This document shows positions 53,622 to 61,879 of a stretch of DNA of 64,000 nt, piece by piece. Numbering within the stretch: position 1 is the first letter of the stretch; each line of letters starts with the position of its first letter. Position numbers and translations under genes: made by a program. The notes under the pieces were generated by a model, which worked only from the letters and a program-made list of their open reading frames with translations, did no database searches and was not told the origin of the DNA. Source of the stretch: Magnetococcus marinus MC-1 (GTDB taxonomy: Bacteria > Pseudomonadota > Magnetococcia > Magnetococcales > Magnetococcaceae); contig NC_008576.1 of NCBI RefSeq assembly GCF_000014865.1, forward strand, positions 2,571,501 through 2,635,500, written 5' to 3'.

Positions 53622-53791
53622 TCCTCACTCCTACAGCATAGGTTGTTTAAGATACTTATTCTCTAAAAGATGGTGTGATGGTACACAGCAATTTCTGAAA
53701 CATCAACATTTTTGTTGCTGTAACACTCATTATTTCTATTTCAAGCGATCACTCTTTGACAGAGTTCAATGGTTTCATAGGCTTGGAGCAT

Positions 53792-53831
53792 AAAAAAAGG
53801 GGAAGCCTTTATCCAAGGTTTCCCCTTTTTT
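53792..53831 (-). terminator. Terminator of the AsmA/YdbH-like gene
   Basis: AAAAAAAGGGGAAGCCTT and AAGGTTTCCCCTTTTTT pair around TATCC; 16 bp past the stop on the minus strand. Confidence 0.9.
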
Positions 53832-53846
53832 ACGCTACCCATGCCA

Positions 53847-56800
53847 CTATTGGGGCGGTTGATCCGATTTTTTTGGTGTTACCAGGGTCAAACGCTGTAA
53901 CCGTTCGGCGAAGTACCGAGCCTCTATGGTTTCCCCATCCAGCGTGATGTCCGCTCGCGGTGGATAGGGACCACCGCGCAGCAAATAGGGCCCACTGCCG
54001 TATTCATCTTGAAAGCCTGTCAGAGTATACATGCCCTCTTCTAATTTTAAATGCCCGCCCAGTCGGGTATAGCGAAACTGATCAAACAGACTCATCACCC
54101 CGGCTTTAATCTGAGCGTCACTCTGCCCGGCTAAGATCGCCAAGTTACGCAACAACGCGGCACCGACCCGCTGCTGCTGCGCATGTTGTGGACCCCCATT
54201 AAAATCGGCCTGCATACGCACTGGAGTAAGCCCTTGTAAGCGCAAATTGGTCAGGTTGAGGTGCCATAGCCCCTCTATTTTACCCAACTGCAACTGTTCG
54301 CTGGTCTGCTGAAGATCCCCATTGCGCAGTTGTACCCTGGCCCCCCACTGGGGGGCCGCTTTAAACAAATCATAAATATGGGGCTCTGCAACCGCTAGCT
54401 CACCCTGCCACAAGCGCCCGTGCAGTGTGCCCTTGCTGCTCAATTCACCATGGTCAATACGTACCTCGCTCAACCGCCCACCCAGCGTCCCCGTGACATA
54501 CGGCACGCCCAATTTTTTACCCCACCACTGTAAATCAAGGGAGGGTATTTCGACATCGGCTTGCAGTTGCAGATCGTCCCCATACAGCCCTAGCAATTGC
54601 AGTTGATGCAGCGTCAACGGTGTCTGTTCCAACTGTAAGCTTAAAGGCTCTTGCAGATCCACCACCCCTTGAATCAGCCTAGGTTGGCCATGGAAAGGGG
54701 CGATCCTTAGCGTGCCCACGCTGGCTTGCGCGACCTCCAGCATAGAGTGTTCAATCGACAGTGGCTGGGCTGGGCTTTGTGCCATGAGCGGCAACACCAG
54801 TTGCACCCCGTGCAGCCGCCAATTGTGGTTGGGACCCGTTATGCGACCATTACTTAGTTTGACCTCACCCCGCAAACCGCCGTTGCGCCATTGATGGAGA
54901 TCCTCAAACTGCAAGGCCATATCCAAGCGCCCATCCATCTCGCTGCTTTGCCAATCCGGCCAATGCTTGGCGACCACGGGGCGCAGATAATTCGCATAAA
55001 GATGACCCAGTTGACCCGCCTCAACCCACATCTCCCCCGACCAGGGATTATCTGGCTCATGGTTAAGGTCCCAACGCAGCAAACCTACCCCCTTTTGATG
55101 ACTAGAACCGGTCATGTGAAAGGGTACCCGATGCAGATGCCAACCCTCTTCACTGCGAATTTGCACATTAAACTCTGGGCTCTCCATCGCAAAATCATGG
55201 TTGTGTCCATCCACCGACCACTTGCCGGATGGTACTTCCCCCTCCACTTGCACAGAGAGACCTTGGGACTCTGGATCAAAGATCAATTTAAGCCGCCCAC
55301 CCATCGCCACATCGTGCAAAGCAATCTTATGCCCAGCGTCTGACAGCTCTAATTGTTGTGTGTCGCCCAGCCATGCATAGTCACTAAGCCGCCATGTCGC
55401 GCGACTTTTCCACAGGGCATGATCCCGCCACACTTGCAGCAGCCCATGCAGTTGACCATTACCCAAAGCGCGCCCGCTCAGGTCGGTTAAGCGGCTTACC
55501 GCCAATGGGTGTGTTTCGGGAATTTCCAACCGCCAACCTGCATCGGAAAAACGGCTCCCGGTCGACGCATGGCTGTAGGAAATCTCCAACCGGGCATCAT
55601 GCCAATGCAGAACGCTTTTAAGCGCATGCAGATTTTGCGCGGCACCTTGGGCATCGCCCCGCCATGAAAAAGATTGAAAGCGTCCCTTTTGAGCGCGAAC
55701 TTCACCCCCAACCCGAAAGCCGTTCATCGCCCAGCCCCCATGCTCGCCCCGCACCAGCTCAGTACTGCCCTGCACATAGCGCATGGCGGCATAGGGTGAA
55801 TCAACCGCTTGGGTCTCCATTTTAATCTGAATAGGCTCCAACAACCGGTTGGCTTTACCACGCGCCTGAAGCGTCGTATGGATTTCCTTTGCCTCGATTT
55901 CACCATATTGAAGTCGGTCTGGCCCCGAAACCCCCTCAACCCCCCACATCAAATTGGGCCCGGTATTTTGCCCATGGGCGGTGATCTTCCAAGGTTTGCG
56001 CTGCATCCATTTGGCCCCCTCTGGCAAGGGTACCGCAATGTTCATCCACGCCATTAATTTCATCGGGCTGTGCAGCTCGGTGGTGACTTGCCACTCTGGC
56101 AGCTTTTTCCAACGCACCCGCATTTGGCTGTCTAACATGCCCCCCAGTTTGAGGGTACCATCGTTAATATTCCACTCTTCCCGCTCATGAAACAGCGTGC
56201 CAGACATCAACAACGGCTTGCGTACCCCTTCGGCAGAGGTCACCTGTCCAGAACCGTTCCAGTGCAAACGGCCACCGCGCATGGTCAAAAACAGGGTTGT
56301 CGCCCCTTGCCAATGATCCACACTTTGCACCCCTTGCAGGTCCAGTTGACCATTGGCACTTACCGCCTTGCCGGGTTTAATGCGTAGATCCAAGTCCAGA
56401 TTTGCCACCCCCTGGGTCACCCCAATATTAAGCAGACCAAACCACGGTTTAGCGGTCATGTCGCGGGTGTGTAGCACCACATAGCGCTCATCATCCCAAC
56501 GCAAATGGCCACTAAAAACACCCGCCGGATCACTCTCGCCCGCAAACACCAGCTGCCCTTCGTCCTGGGTTAAATGCTCACCAAACACCCGCACCGAGTG
56601 CATGCGCCAGCCCGTTTCCCCCTGACCTGAATGCACCACTTCTCCATTTTCAATGCTCAGCTCATTGACCCGCAAAGCAAACAGCCAAAAGATCGGGGGA
56701 GCAACCTCATCTTGTAACATGCGGCCCCAAGCATCGGGCCCCACCACACCGGGTCGTTTCGCATCCGCTAAACCAAAATGCCACACCGGGTTGACCATCG

Positions 56801-57116
56801 ACATATGGCTAAGCCGACCAAACAGCAGATCCAAAAACCCCCAGCTCAACACCACATCATCACTGACAAAAGAGGTTCCATCTTTGGTCTGTAAATTGAC
56901 CCTCAGCATGCGTAGATGGCCCAATCCTACACTGAGCTTTTCCATACTCAACTGCCATCCGCCCCATGTACCTAGGCGCGTAAAAACCTCTTGGCGGCTG
57001 CTATCAACCTGCAACATGGCAATGGTCAAAGAGAGTACAATAACCATAGCAAAGAGCATGCGTACCATAAATCGGTAGGCAAATCTCAGCAGCATCCCTG
57101 TCGGATTGGCAAACAT
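53847..57116 (-). CDS. AsmA/TamB-superfamily large envelope protein, YdbH-like
   Basis: 1089 aa from ATG 57116 (GAGTGGGG upstream; the frame reaches 57149). One N-terminal transmembrane helix (FMVRMLFAMVIVLSLTIAML), then a very long periplasmic part made of beta-strands with repeated motifs of the type LDLQGVQ, MSGTL, LRGEVKLSNGRI, SSKGTLHGRLW. The C-terminus (LLRNLAILAGQSD...LFDQFRYTRLGGHLKLEEGMYTLTGFQDEYGSGPYLLRGG) resembles the end of YdbH/YhdP-type proteins, which bridge the membranes and move phospholipids to the outer membrane. The family is clear; the choice among YdbH, YhdP and AsmA is not. It lies 210 bp downstream of mobA on the same strand. Confidence 0.75.
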   Translation of the reverse strand: MFANPTGMLLRFAYRFMVRMLFAMVIVLSLTIAMLQVDSSRQEVFTRLGTWGGWQLSMEKLSVGLGHLRMLRVNLQTKDGTSFVSDDVVLSWGFLDLLFGRLSHMSMVNPVWHFGLADAKRPGVVGPDAWGRMLQDEVAPPIFWLFALRVNELSIENGEVVHSGQGETGWRMHSVRVFGEHLTQDEGQLVFAGESDPAGVFSGHLRWDDERYVVLHTRDMTAKPWFGLLNIGVTQGVANLDLDLRIKPGKAVSANGQLDLQGVQSVDHWQGATTLFLTMRGGRLHWNGSGQVTSAEGVRKPLLMSGTLFHEREEWNINDGTLKLGGMLDSQMRVRWKKLPEWQVTTELHSPMKLMAWMNIAVPLPEGAKWMQRKPWKITAHGQNTGPNLMWGVEGVSGPDRLQYGEIEAKEIHTTLQARGKANRLLEPIQIKMETQAVDSPYAAMRYVQGSTELVRGEHGGWAMNGFRVGGEVRAQKGRFQSFSWRGDAQGAAQNLHALKSVLHWHDARLEISYSHASTGSRFSDAGWRLEIPETHPLAVSRLTDLSGRALGNGQLHGLLQVWRDHALWKSRATWRLSDYAWLGDTQQLELSDAGHKIALHDVAMGGRLKLIFDPESQGLSVQVEGEVPSGKWSVDGHNHDFAMESPEFNVQIRSEEGWHLHRVPFHMTGSSHQKGVGLLRWDLNHEPDNPWSGEMWVEAGQLGHLYANYLRPVVAKHWPDWQSSEMDGRLDMALQFEDLHQWRNGGLRGEVKLSNGRITGPNHNWRLHGVQLVLPLMAQSPAQPLSIEHSMLEVAQASVGTLRIAPFHGQPRLIQGVVDLQEPLSLQLEQTPLTLHQLQLLGLYGDDLQLQADVEIPSLDLQWWGKKLGVPYVTGTLGGRLSEVRIDHGELSSKGTLHGRLWQGELAVAEPHIYDLFKAAPQWGARVQLRNGDLQQTSEQLQLGKIEGLWHLNLTNLRLQGLTPVRMQADFNGGPQHAQQQRVGAALLRNLAILAGQSDAQIKAGVMSLFDQFRYTRLGGHLKLEEGMYTLTGFQDEYGSGPYLLRGGPYPPRADITLDGETIEARYFAERLQRLTLVTPKKSDQPPQ

Positions 57117-57325
57117 AGCACCCCACTCTTTAGGATAGACCCTGTACACCTGAAAGCAGCCCGATCACAGGCCGTGCCCGACCGCTCATTGAAAAATAGA
57201 ATATCAGTATATAGAAAAAGCGATGCCCACCATAAGAAAAAGCTGATACCCATGCCAACAAAGCGGGCAAGCTGTCACCTTGCCACCCTTTTCCATGCTC
57301 TCAGCGGGGTTGCTTTTCGTGGGGG

Positions 57326-57910
57326 TTAATCTTTTGGAAGATGTTGAAAATCTTCAGGACGATTAAGATTTAGAAAGGGATCAACGCCATCATCCCGGCG
57401 CATAAAACTACAGGTTGCAAAACCTGTTTGACGCAAAAAATCCAACACCCCATAGCGTTTTTCATCTAAAGCCTGCTGAACGTTGGGCAACACTTTACGG
57501 TGCCACAAGGCCACCGTACCATGAATTCGGTTGCAACTCTCTGCACACACGACCAACACATCTCCCTGTTTGGCACGCAACGCCATTTGCGCCACGCAAT
57601 CCCGGGGCAGCAACGGCAGATCTACCGGCGCGGTAAACAACCACTCTGTGCGCATACGGGTAAGCGCCGTCTCTACTCCGGCCAAGGGCCCCAAATGGCC
57701 GCGACGCAGATCCGCCGTGATGGGCAACCCCTCAGGAAAAATGGTGGGATTGCCACTATAAAGCAGTGTCAAAGAGGCCACTTGTGGAGCCATGCGGGTA
57801 AAAACATGCTGCCATAGCGGAATCCCCTTCCAAAGCAGCATTGCTTTATCCGTCCCCATACGAGAGGAAAGCCCCCCTGCCAACATTGCCCCTGTGGTTT
57901 TACTTTTCAT
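57326..57910 (-). CDS. mobA: Molybdenum cofactor guanylyltransferase
   Basis: 194-aa enzyme joining GMP to molybdopterin for DMSO-reductase-family enzymes. GAMLAGGLSSRMGTDKAMLLWKGIPLWQHV is the nucleotide-binding loop with the Lys; LPITADLRRGHLGPLAGVETAL follows; FTAPVDLPLLP has the metal-binding Asp; FLNLNRPEDF is the usual C-terminal motif. The genome should therefore encode a bis-MGD enzyme elsewhere; none is in the window. Confidence 0.93.
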   Translation of the reverse strand: MKSKTTGAMLAGGLSSRMGTDKAMLLWKGIPLWQHVFTRMAPQVASLTLLYSGNPTIFPEGLPITADLRRGHLGPLAGVETALTRMRTEWLFTAPVDLPLLPRDCVAQMALRAKQGDVLVVCAESCNRIHGTVALWHRKVLPNVQQALDEKRYGVLDFLRQTGFATCSFMRRDDGVDPFLNLNRPEDFQHLPKD

Positions 57911-58030
57911 AACCGCATCTCACGCACTTAAAATGGAGACCATAACGGCGCCAATAACCCAGGCTGACACATGCTGCCACCCCCGCACCAAGGTTTGCTA
58001 AGCACAAAATATGCCTCTCTCCCACCACCC

Positions 58031-58064
58031 AAAAAAAAGGGGCGGCTTGGTGAAAAGCCGCCCC
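58031..58064 (-). terminator. Terminator of the ileS-lspA-M16 region
   Basis: GGGGCGGCTT and AAGCCGCCCC around GGTGA; the minus-strand copy ends in TTTTTTTT, 30 bp after the M16 stop. Confidence 0.9.
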
Positions 58065-58094
58065 ACACAGAATCATACGCTAGCCCCTCTTCCC

Positions 58095-59429
58095 CTAGGG
58101 GGTAGCCCGCCCCGCGGTAACGACACGCATCTTAGGTTCTTGAAAAAAGCTGCGCGCCACCCGCTGAATATCTTCTTGCGTAACCCGCTCAATACGCTTA
58201 GGCCACTGATCAAGATAGTCCCAGCCCCGTTTATAATAGCCGATCAAACCCCACGTTGATGCCAACTTGCCAAGGGTGTCCAGTGCGATGGGAAACCCAC
58301 CCAATAGATTTTCCTTCGCCCGTTTTAACGCATCTTCTTGCACCCCATCCTTGGCCAGTTGACTGAGAATGGTACGGATCTCTGACACCGCATGGGGCAC
58401 ATTTTCCGGCTTGGTCGCCATAGCAACCTGCCAAATCCCCTGCCCTTCCCACGGTGAAAAATAGGAGTAGACCGAGTAGGTCAAACCCTGCTCTTCGCGC
58501 AAGCGCTCCGTCAAACGACTGCCAAACCCTGATCCCCCCAAAATATGATCCAACACCGTAATGGCGTAATAGTCCGGATGTTGACGGTTGGGCCCTGGCC
58601 ATCCCACCGCAATGACACTCTGAGCTTTATCCATTTCCACATGCTCAACCTGCCAGGGTTGAGGTACGGGGGAGGCAACGGTGGGAATGGTCGCACCAAA
58701 GGGGCCAGGATCGGCTGAAAGCCCCCCAAAATGTTGATGCACCAGCGCCATAAACTGCTCAGGTCGCATATCTCCCGCCACACTCAAAACCATGTTGGGG
58801 CCACGCATCGCCTGGGCATGAAAACGCCGCAAACCCTCCCGCGAGATCTTGGTAATGCTCTCTGGATCCCCCTCCACCCGTCGCCCATAAGGGTGTTGCC
58901 CCAGCAACAGCGCCTCTAGCCGTTCCTCCACCCGTACATCGGCATCTTCGCGGTTCTGCTCAAAACTGGCCACCATCTCTCGTTTGGCCCGCTCAATGGG
59001 TTCTTGATCCAAACGGGGCTGATTAATGGCCGCACCCAACAACTCAAAGGCGTAGACCATATCCTTACTTAAAGCCCGCATGGTCACTTTTAGATAATCC
59101 CGGCTGGCTGTGCCATTGAGGGTTATTCCATAGTTGTCCATGGCTTGCTGAAACTGGGTACTATCCTGTTGCCCTGCCCCTTCATTTATCAACCAACCCA
59201 ACATATAGGCGGTGCCCTCTTGCCCCTGCGGATCCATGACCGACCCGGCCCGTATATACAGACACACCTCTACCATGGGATTGCTATGGCTCTCTACCAA
59301 TACCCCGTGGAACTGGTTGGGCAGCACCACCCGAGTCACCTGGGGGGCCGCATGGACCGGCGTGAGAAACAGTGCAAACAGCAGCCCCAACACCACCAAG
59401 GAAAAACGGAATAATCTGATTTTGCTCAT
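58095..59429 (-). CDS. M16-family peptidase-like protein, catalytically inactive partner
   Basis: 444 aa with signal peptide (RFSLVVLGLLFALFLTPVHA). The M16 fold is clear (EVCLYIRAGSVMDPQGQEGTAYMLGWLINEGAG, the R/Y segment LREEQGLTYSVYSYFSPW), but where active members have HxxEH this protein has YMLGW, so zinc ligands and catalytic Glu are missing. It overlaps the active paralogue by 4 nt. In other bacteria such pairs form a two-subunit protease, with the inactive chain shaping the chamber. Confidence 0.88.
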   Translation of the reverse strand: MSKIRLFRFSLVVLGLLFALFLTPVHAAPQVTRVVLPNQFHGVLVESHSNPMVEVCLYIRAGSVMDPQGQEGTAYMLGWLINEGAGQQDSTQFQQAMDNYGITLNGTASRDYLKVTMRALSKDMVYAFELLGAAINQPRLDQEPIERAKREMVASFEQNREDADVRVEERLEALLLGQHPYGRRVEGDPESITKISREGLRRFHAQAMRGPNMVLSVAGDMRPEQFMALVHQHFGGLSADPGPFGATIPTVASPVPQPWQVEHVEMDKAQSVIAVGWPGPNRQHPDYYAITVLDHILGGSGFGSRLTERLREEQGLTYSVYSYFSPWEGQGIWQVAMATKPENVPHAVSEIRTILSQLAKDGVQEDALKRAKENLLGGFPIALDTLGKLASTWGLIGYYKRGWDYLDQWPKRIERVTQEDIQRVARSFFQEPKMRVVTAGRATP

Positions 59430-60787
59430 CCTTGATTCTCCTGCGCGGTCTCTTCAAGCGCGGGTGTGAGGGTACCAATCAATGCCTGCTGGGGTTGTAA
59501 ATAACGCTGCACCACTTGTTGAATCTCTTCAGGTGTCACCTGCTCTACACGGGCCTCAAAATCCCGATAGTAACTCTGCCACTCCAAACCCAAAGCGTTC
59601 AAACGGCCCACCACGTTGGCAATGCCCTGCACCGAATCCCTAGCATAAATCTGACTGGCTAGCAGGCCATTCTTAACCTTACGCAGCTCATCGGGGCTGG
59701 CGGGTTGCGTGGCAAGGCGGGTTATTTCCGTCATCATCATCGCCTCGACCTGCTTCATGCTAACCCCTTTTTGCGGCATGGCATACAGGCTAAACGAAGC
59801 TGGGCCACGCCCAAACATGCTATAACTGGCACCCGCATTAACCAGCCCCCCGGCACTCTGCGTCAAACGCTGCAAACGGTTGGAGATACCCCCATCCAAC
59901 AGCTGTACCGCCAGTTTAAGCGCGTAACTTTCCCGCTGATCCGCCCCACCCCCATTGTGAGGAACCAGCCAACTGGCCATCCAAGTTGCCCGGCGAACCT
60001 GCGCATCGCTGTAATTTAACACCTGCCGTTGAGTGTGCGGTTGCCATGGCGCCACCACCGGCGGCTGTACACTGGCATCCGCCTGCAACGGACCAAAATA
60101 GCGGAGAACCAACTGGCGTGTGTGCTCAAAATCCACGTCCCCAGCAACCACCAGTGTGGCATTATTCGGCGCATAATAACGTTGATACCACCCCTTTAGC
60201 TTAGCGACGTTCAACCCCTGCACATCGGACATCCAACCAATAACCGGGTGACTGTAGGGATGCTGCCCGTACAAAATTTTCCCATACTGCTCCTGAATGC
60301 GCGCTTGGGGGCTGTTTTCAACCCGCATGCGGCGCTCCTCCTGCACCACTTTATTCTCCTGTTGGAACTCTGCCTCAGTCAGCACTAAGTTACGCATGCG
60401 GTCGGCCTCTAATTGCAGGGCCGTGGCCAGATGCTCTTTAGCCAATGTGCTGTAATAAAAAGTATAATCTTGGGATGTCGCGGCGTTATCGTGACCACCT
60501 AGCCGGGCGATCTGCTTGCTATATTGACCCGGAGCCACGCGCTCGGTGCCCTGAAACATCATATGTTCCAGCATGTGGGAGATACCGGTTATACCCTCCT
60601 GTTCATCATAAGAACCCACCCGATACCACACCTGTGTCACCACCAACGGTGCGCGCCCCTCGCGGATCACCACCACCTGCAAACCATTATCCAGCGTGTA
60701 GCTTTGATGTTCAGGTAGCGTTTCAGCCGCCATCGCCACCTGCACAAACAGACCCAGCATCAACCAAAAAACACGGACCAAGCCCAT
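59426..60787 (-). CDS. M16-family zinc peptidase, active subunit, periplasmic
   Basis: 453 aa from ATG 60787 (GGAG upstream; the frame is open to 60931). Signal peptide VFWLMLGLFVQVAMAAE. The inverted zinc motif HMLEH is in GISHMLEHMMFQGTERV, with the third ligand Glu in LEADRMRNLVL about 75 residues on. YAPNNATLVVAGDVD and the C-terminal domain follow the processing-peptidase family. Substrate unknown; pairs with the downstream inactive subunit. Confidence 0.9.
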   Translation of the reverse strand: MGLVRVFWLMLGLFVQVAMAAETLPEHQSYTLDNGLQVVVIREGRAPLVVTQVWYRVGSYDEQEGITGISHMLEHMMFQGTERVAPGQYSKQIARLGGHDNAATSQDYTFYYSTLAKEHLATALQLEADRMRNLVLTEAEFQQENKVVQEERRMRVENSPQARIQEQYGKILYGQHPYSHPVIGWMSDVQGLNVAKLKGWYQRYYAPNNATLVVAGDVDFEHTRQLVLRYFGPLQADASVQPPVVAPWQPHTQRQVLNYSDAQVRRATWMASWLVPHNGGGADQRESYALKLAVQLLDGGISNRLQRLTQSAGGLVNAGASYSMFGRGPASFSLYAMPQKGVSMKQVEAMMMTEITRLATQPASPDELRKVKNGLLASQIYARDSVQGIANVVGRLNALGLEWQSYYRDFEARVEQVTPEEIQQVVQRYLQPQQALIGTLTPALEETAQENQG

Positions 60788-60921
60788 GAACTCTACTCCA
60801 TCGTTGGGGATAGAACAGCCTATCTTGCAACTCAGAGTAATGCCATCAACCGGCAAAGGGAAGGGGGGGCAACGTAGAAAGAGAAGAGTGGGGAGCATAC
60901 ACGATGGGGGATGAAGCAGGC

Positions 60922-60971
60922 CGCGGCCCACATGCTTAGCCCCTTACATAAGCCAAAGCATGTGGGCCGCG
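60922..60971. repeat. Very strong 16-bp hairpin between the lipoprotein and M16 genes
   Basis: CGCGGCCCACATGCTT and AAGCATGTGGGCCGCG are perfect complements around an 18-nt loop. It lies 28 bp past the lipoprotein stop in an otherwise same-strand gene series. No U-run; it may reduce read-through or mark an mRNA end. Confidence 0.7.
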
Positions 60972-60998
60972 CCCGCAATCAGACAGCAGCGATTGCAA

Positions 60999-61385
60999 CT
61001 ATTGATTCAGCCAGTCCGGCAATGTTTCTTGGCTTTTACGGCCACTCTGAACTCGGTCGTCCGGTGACGGTGTTTCCCCAACCTGACCCTCACCAAATAA
61101 AATTTGGCTGGCGGCCTCTCCCGCCTGGGTGGATGCATCAACCTCAGCGGCGGAACCCGGCTTTTGCGGTTTATAGTTAGCATCGGGCAGTTTATACAGA
61201 TCCGGTGGAATCTCCAGCGGCTCACGGGTGGGAATATCGCTGGCCTCTACCTTTTTTTCCCAAGGCATACTAAAATCTGCCAACACACAACCACCAAGCA
61301 TCACCGATCCCATTAAGGTCAAACCCAACTTTGCGATCCATCCTGCTTTCATCGTCTGTCCCATCCTTTTAAATTCCTCTTTCAC
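60999..61385 (-). CDS. DUF3035-type lipoprotein, probable outer-membrane assembly accessory
   Basis: About 128 aa. The lipobox LGGC in LGLTLMGSVMLGGCVLAD makes it a lipoprotein, and TREPLEIPPDLYKLPDANYK is the DUF3035 motif seen in alphaproteobacterial proteins next to lspA and M16 genes and proposed to join the BAM complex. The rest is Gly/Ser-rich. AGGAGG lies 10 nt before GTG 61385 (7 before TTG 61388), at the end of lspA; a later ATG (61352) would also leave a full signal peptide. Confidence 0.72.
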   Translation of the reverse strand: MKEEFKRMGQTMKAGWIAKLGLTLMGSVMLGGCVLADFSMPWEKKVEASDIPTREPLEIPPDLYKLPDANYKPQKPGSAAEVDASTQAGEAASQILFGEGQVGETPSPDDRVQSGRKSQETLPDWLNQ

Positions 61386-61399
61386 CAAGAAGGATCCTC

Positions 61400-61879
61400 C
61401 TACAAAGTTGATTTTGAGCGCGGCACCCCAACCCCAAAACCCTCTAGCAAAATCATGGCGACCCCAATGGTGATCGCGGTATCTGCGATATTAAAAACCG
61501 GCCAGGAGAGCGTCTGCCAATGCAGGTGAATAAAATCCACCACCCAACCAAGACGCACCCGATCCAGCAAATTCCCCATCGCACCACCCATAATCATGCC
61601 CAACGCCGCTGCGCTATAGCGGGTTTGGGCACTGCGTAGCATCATGAGAATCATAATACAGGCCACCACCGCGACCCCAACCAACAAGAACTGACGCCAA
61701 AAGGGTGCCAAGTTGGTGAACATGCCAAAAGCCGCCCCCAAGTTATGCACCAGGGTCAGATCAAAATAGCCTGGCATGATCTCTATCCCACGGTTGACTA
61801 AAACCTGCTGAGCCCAAACTTTGCTCAGCTGATCCAGCACCAGTGTCATCAGCGCCGCCAACAGGCCAAACCGAATCAT
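61400..61879 (-). CDS. lspA: Lipoprotein signal peptidase (signal peptidase II)
   Basis: 159-aa inner-membrane aspartic protease with four helices. Catalytic Asp residues in GGAMGNLLDRVRLGWVVDFIH and VFNIADTAITIG; VLDQLSKVWA and LVHNLGAAFGMF are the other family motifs. The start overlaps the ileS stop by 4 nt. The downstream lipoprotein is a natural substrate. Confidence 0.95.
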   Translation of the reverse strand: MIRFGLLAALMTLVLDQLSKVWAQQVLVNRGIEIMPGYFDLTLVHNLGAAFGMFTNLAPFWRQFLLVGVAVVACIMILMMLRSAQTRYSAAALGMIMGGAMGNLLDRVRLGWVVDFIHLHWQTLSWPVFNIADTAITIGVAMILLEGFGVGVPRSKSTL

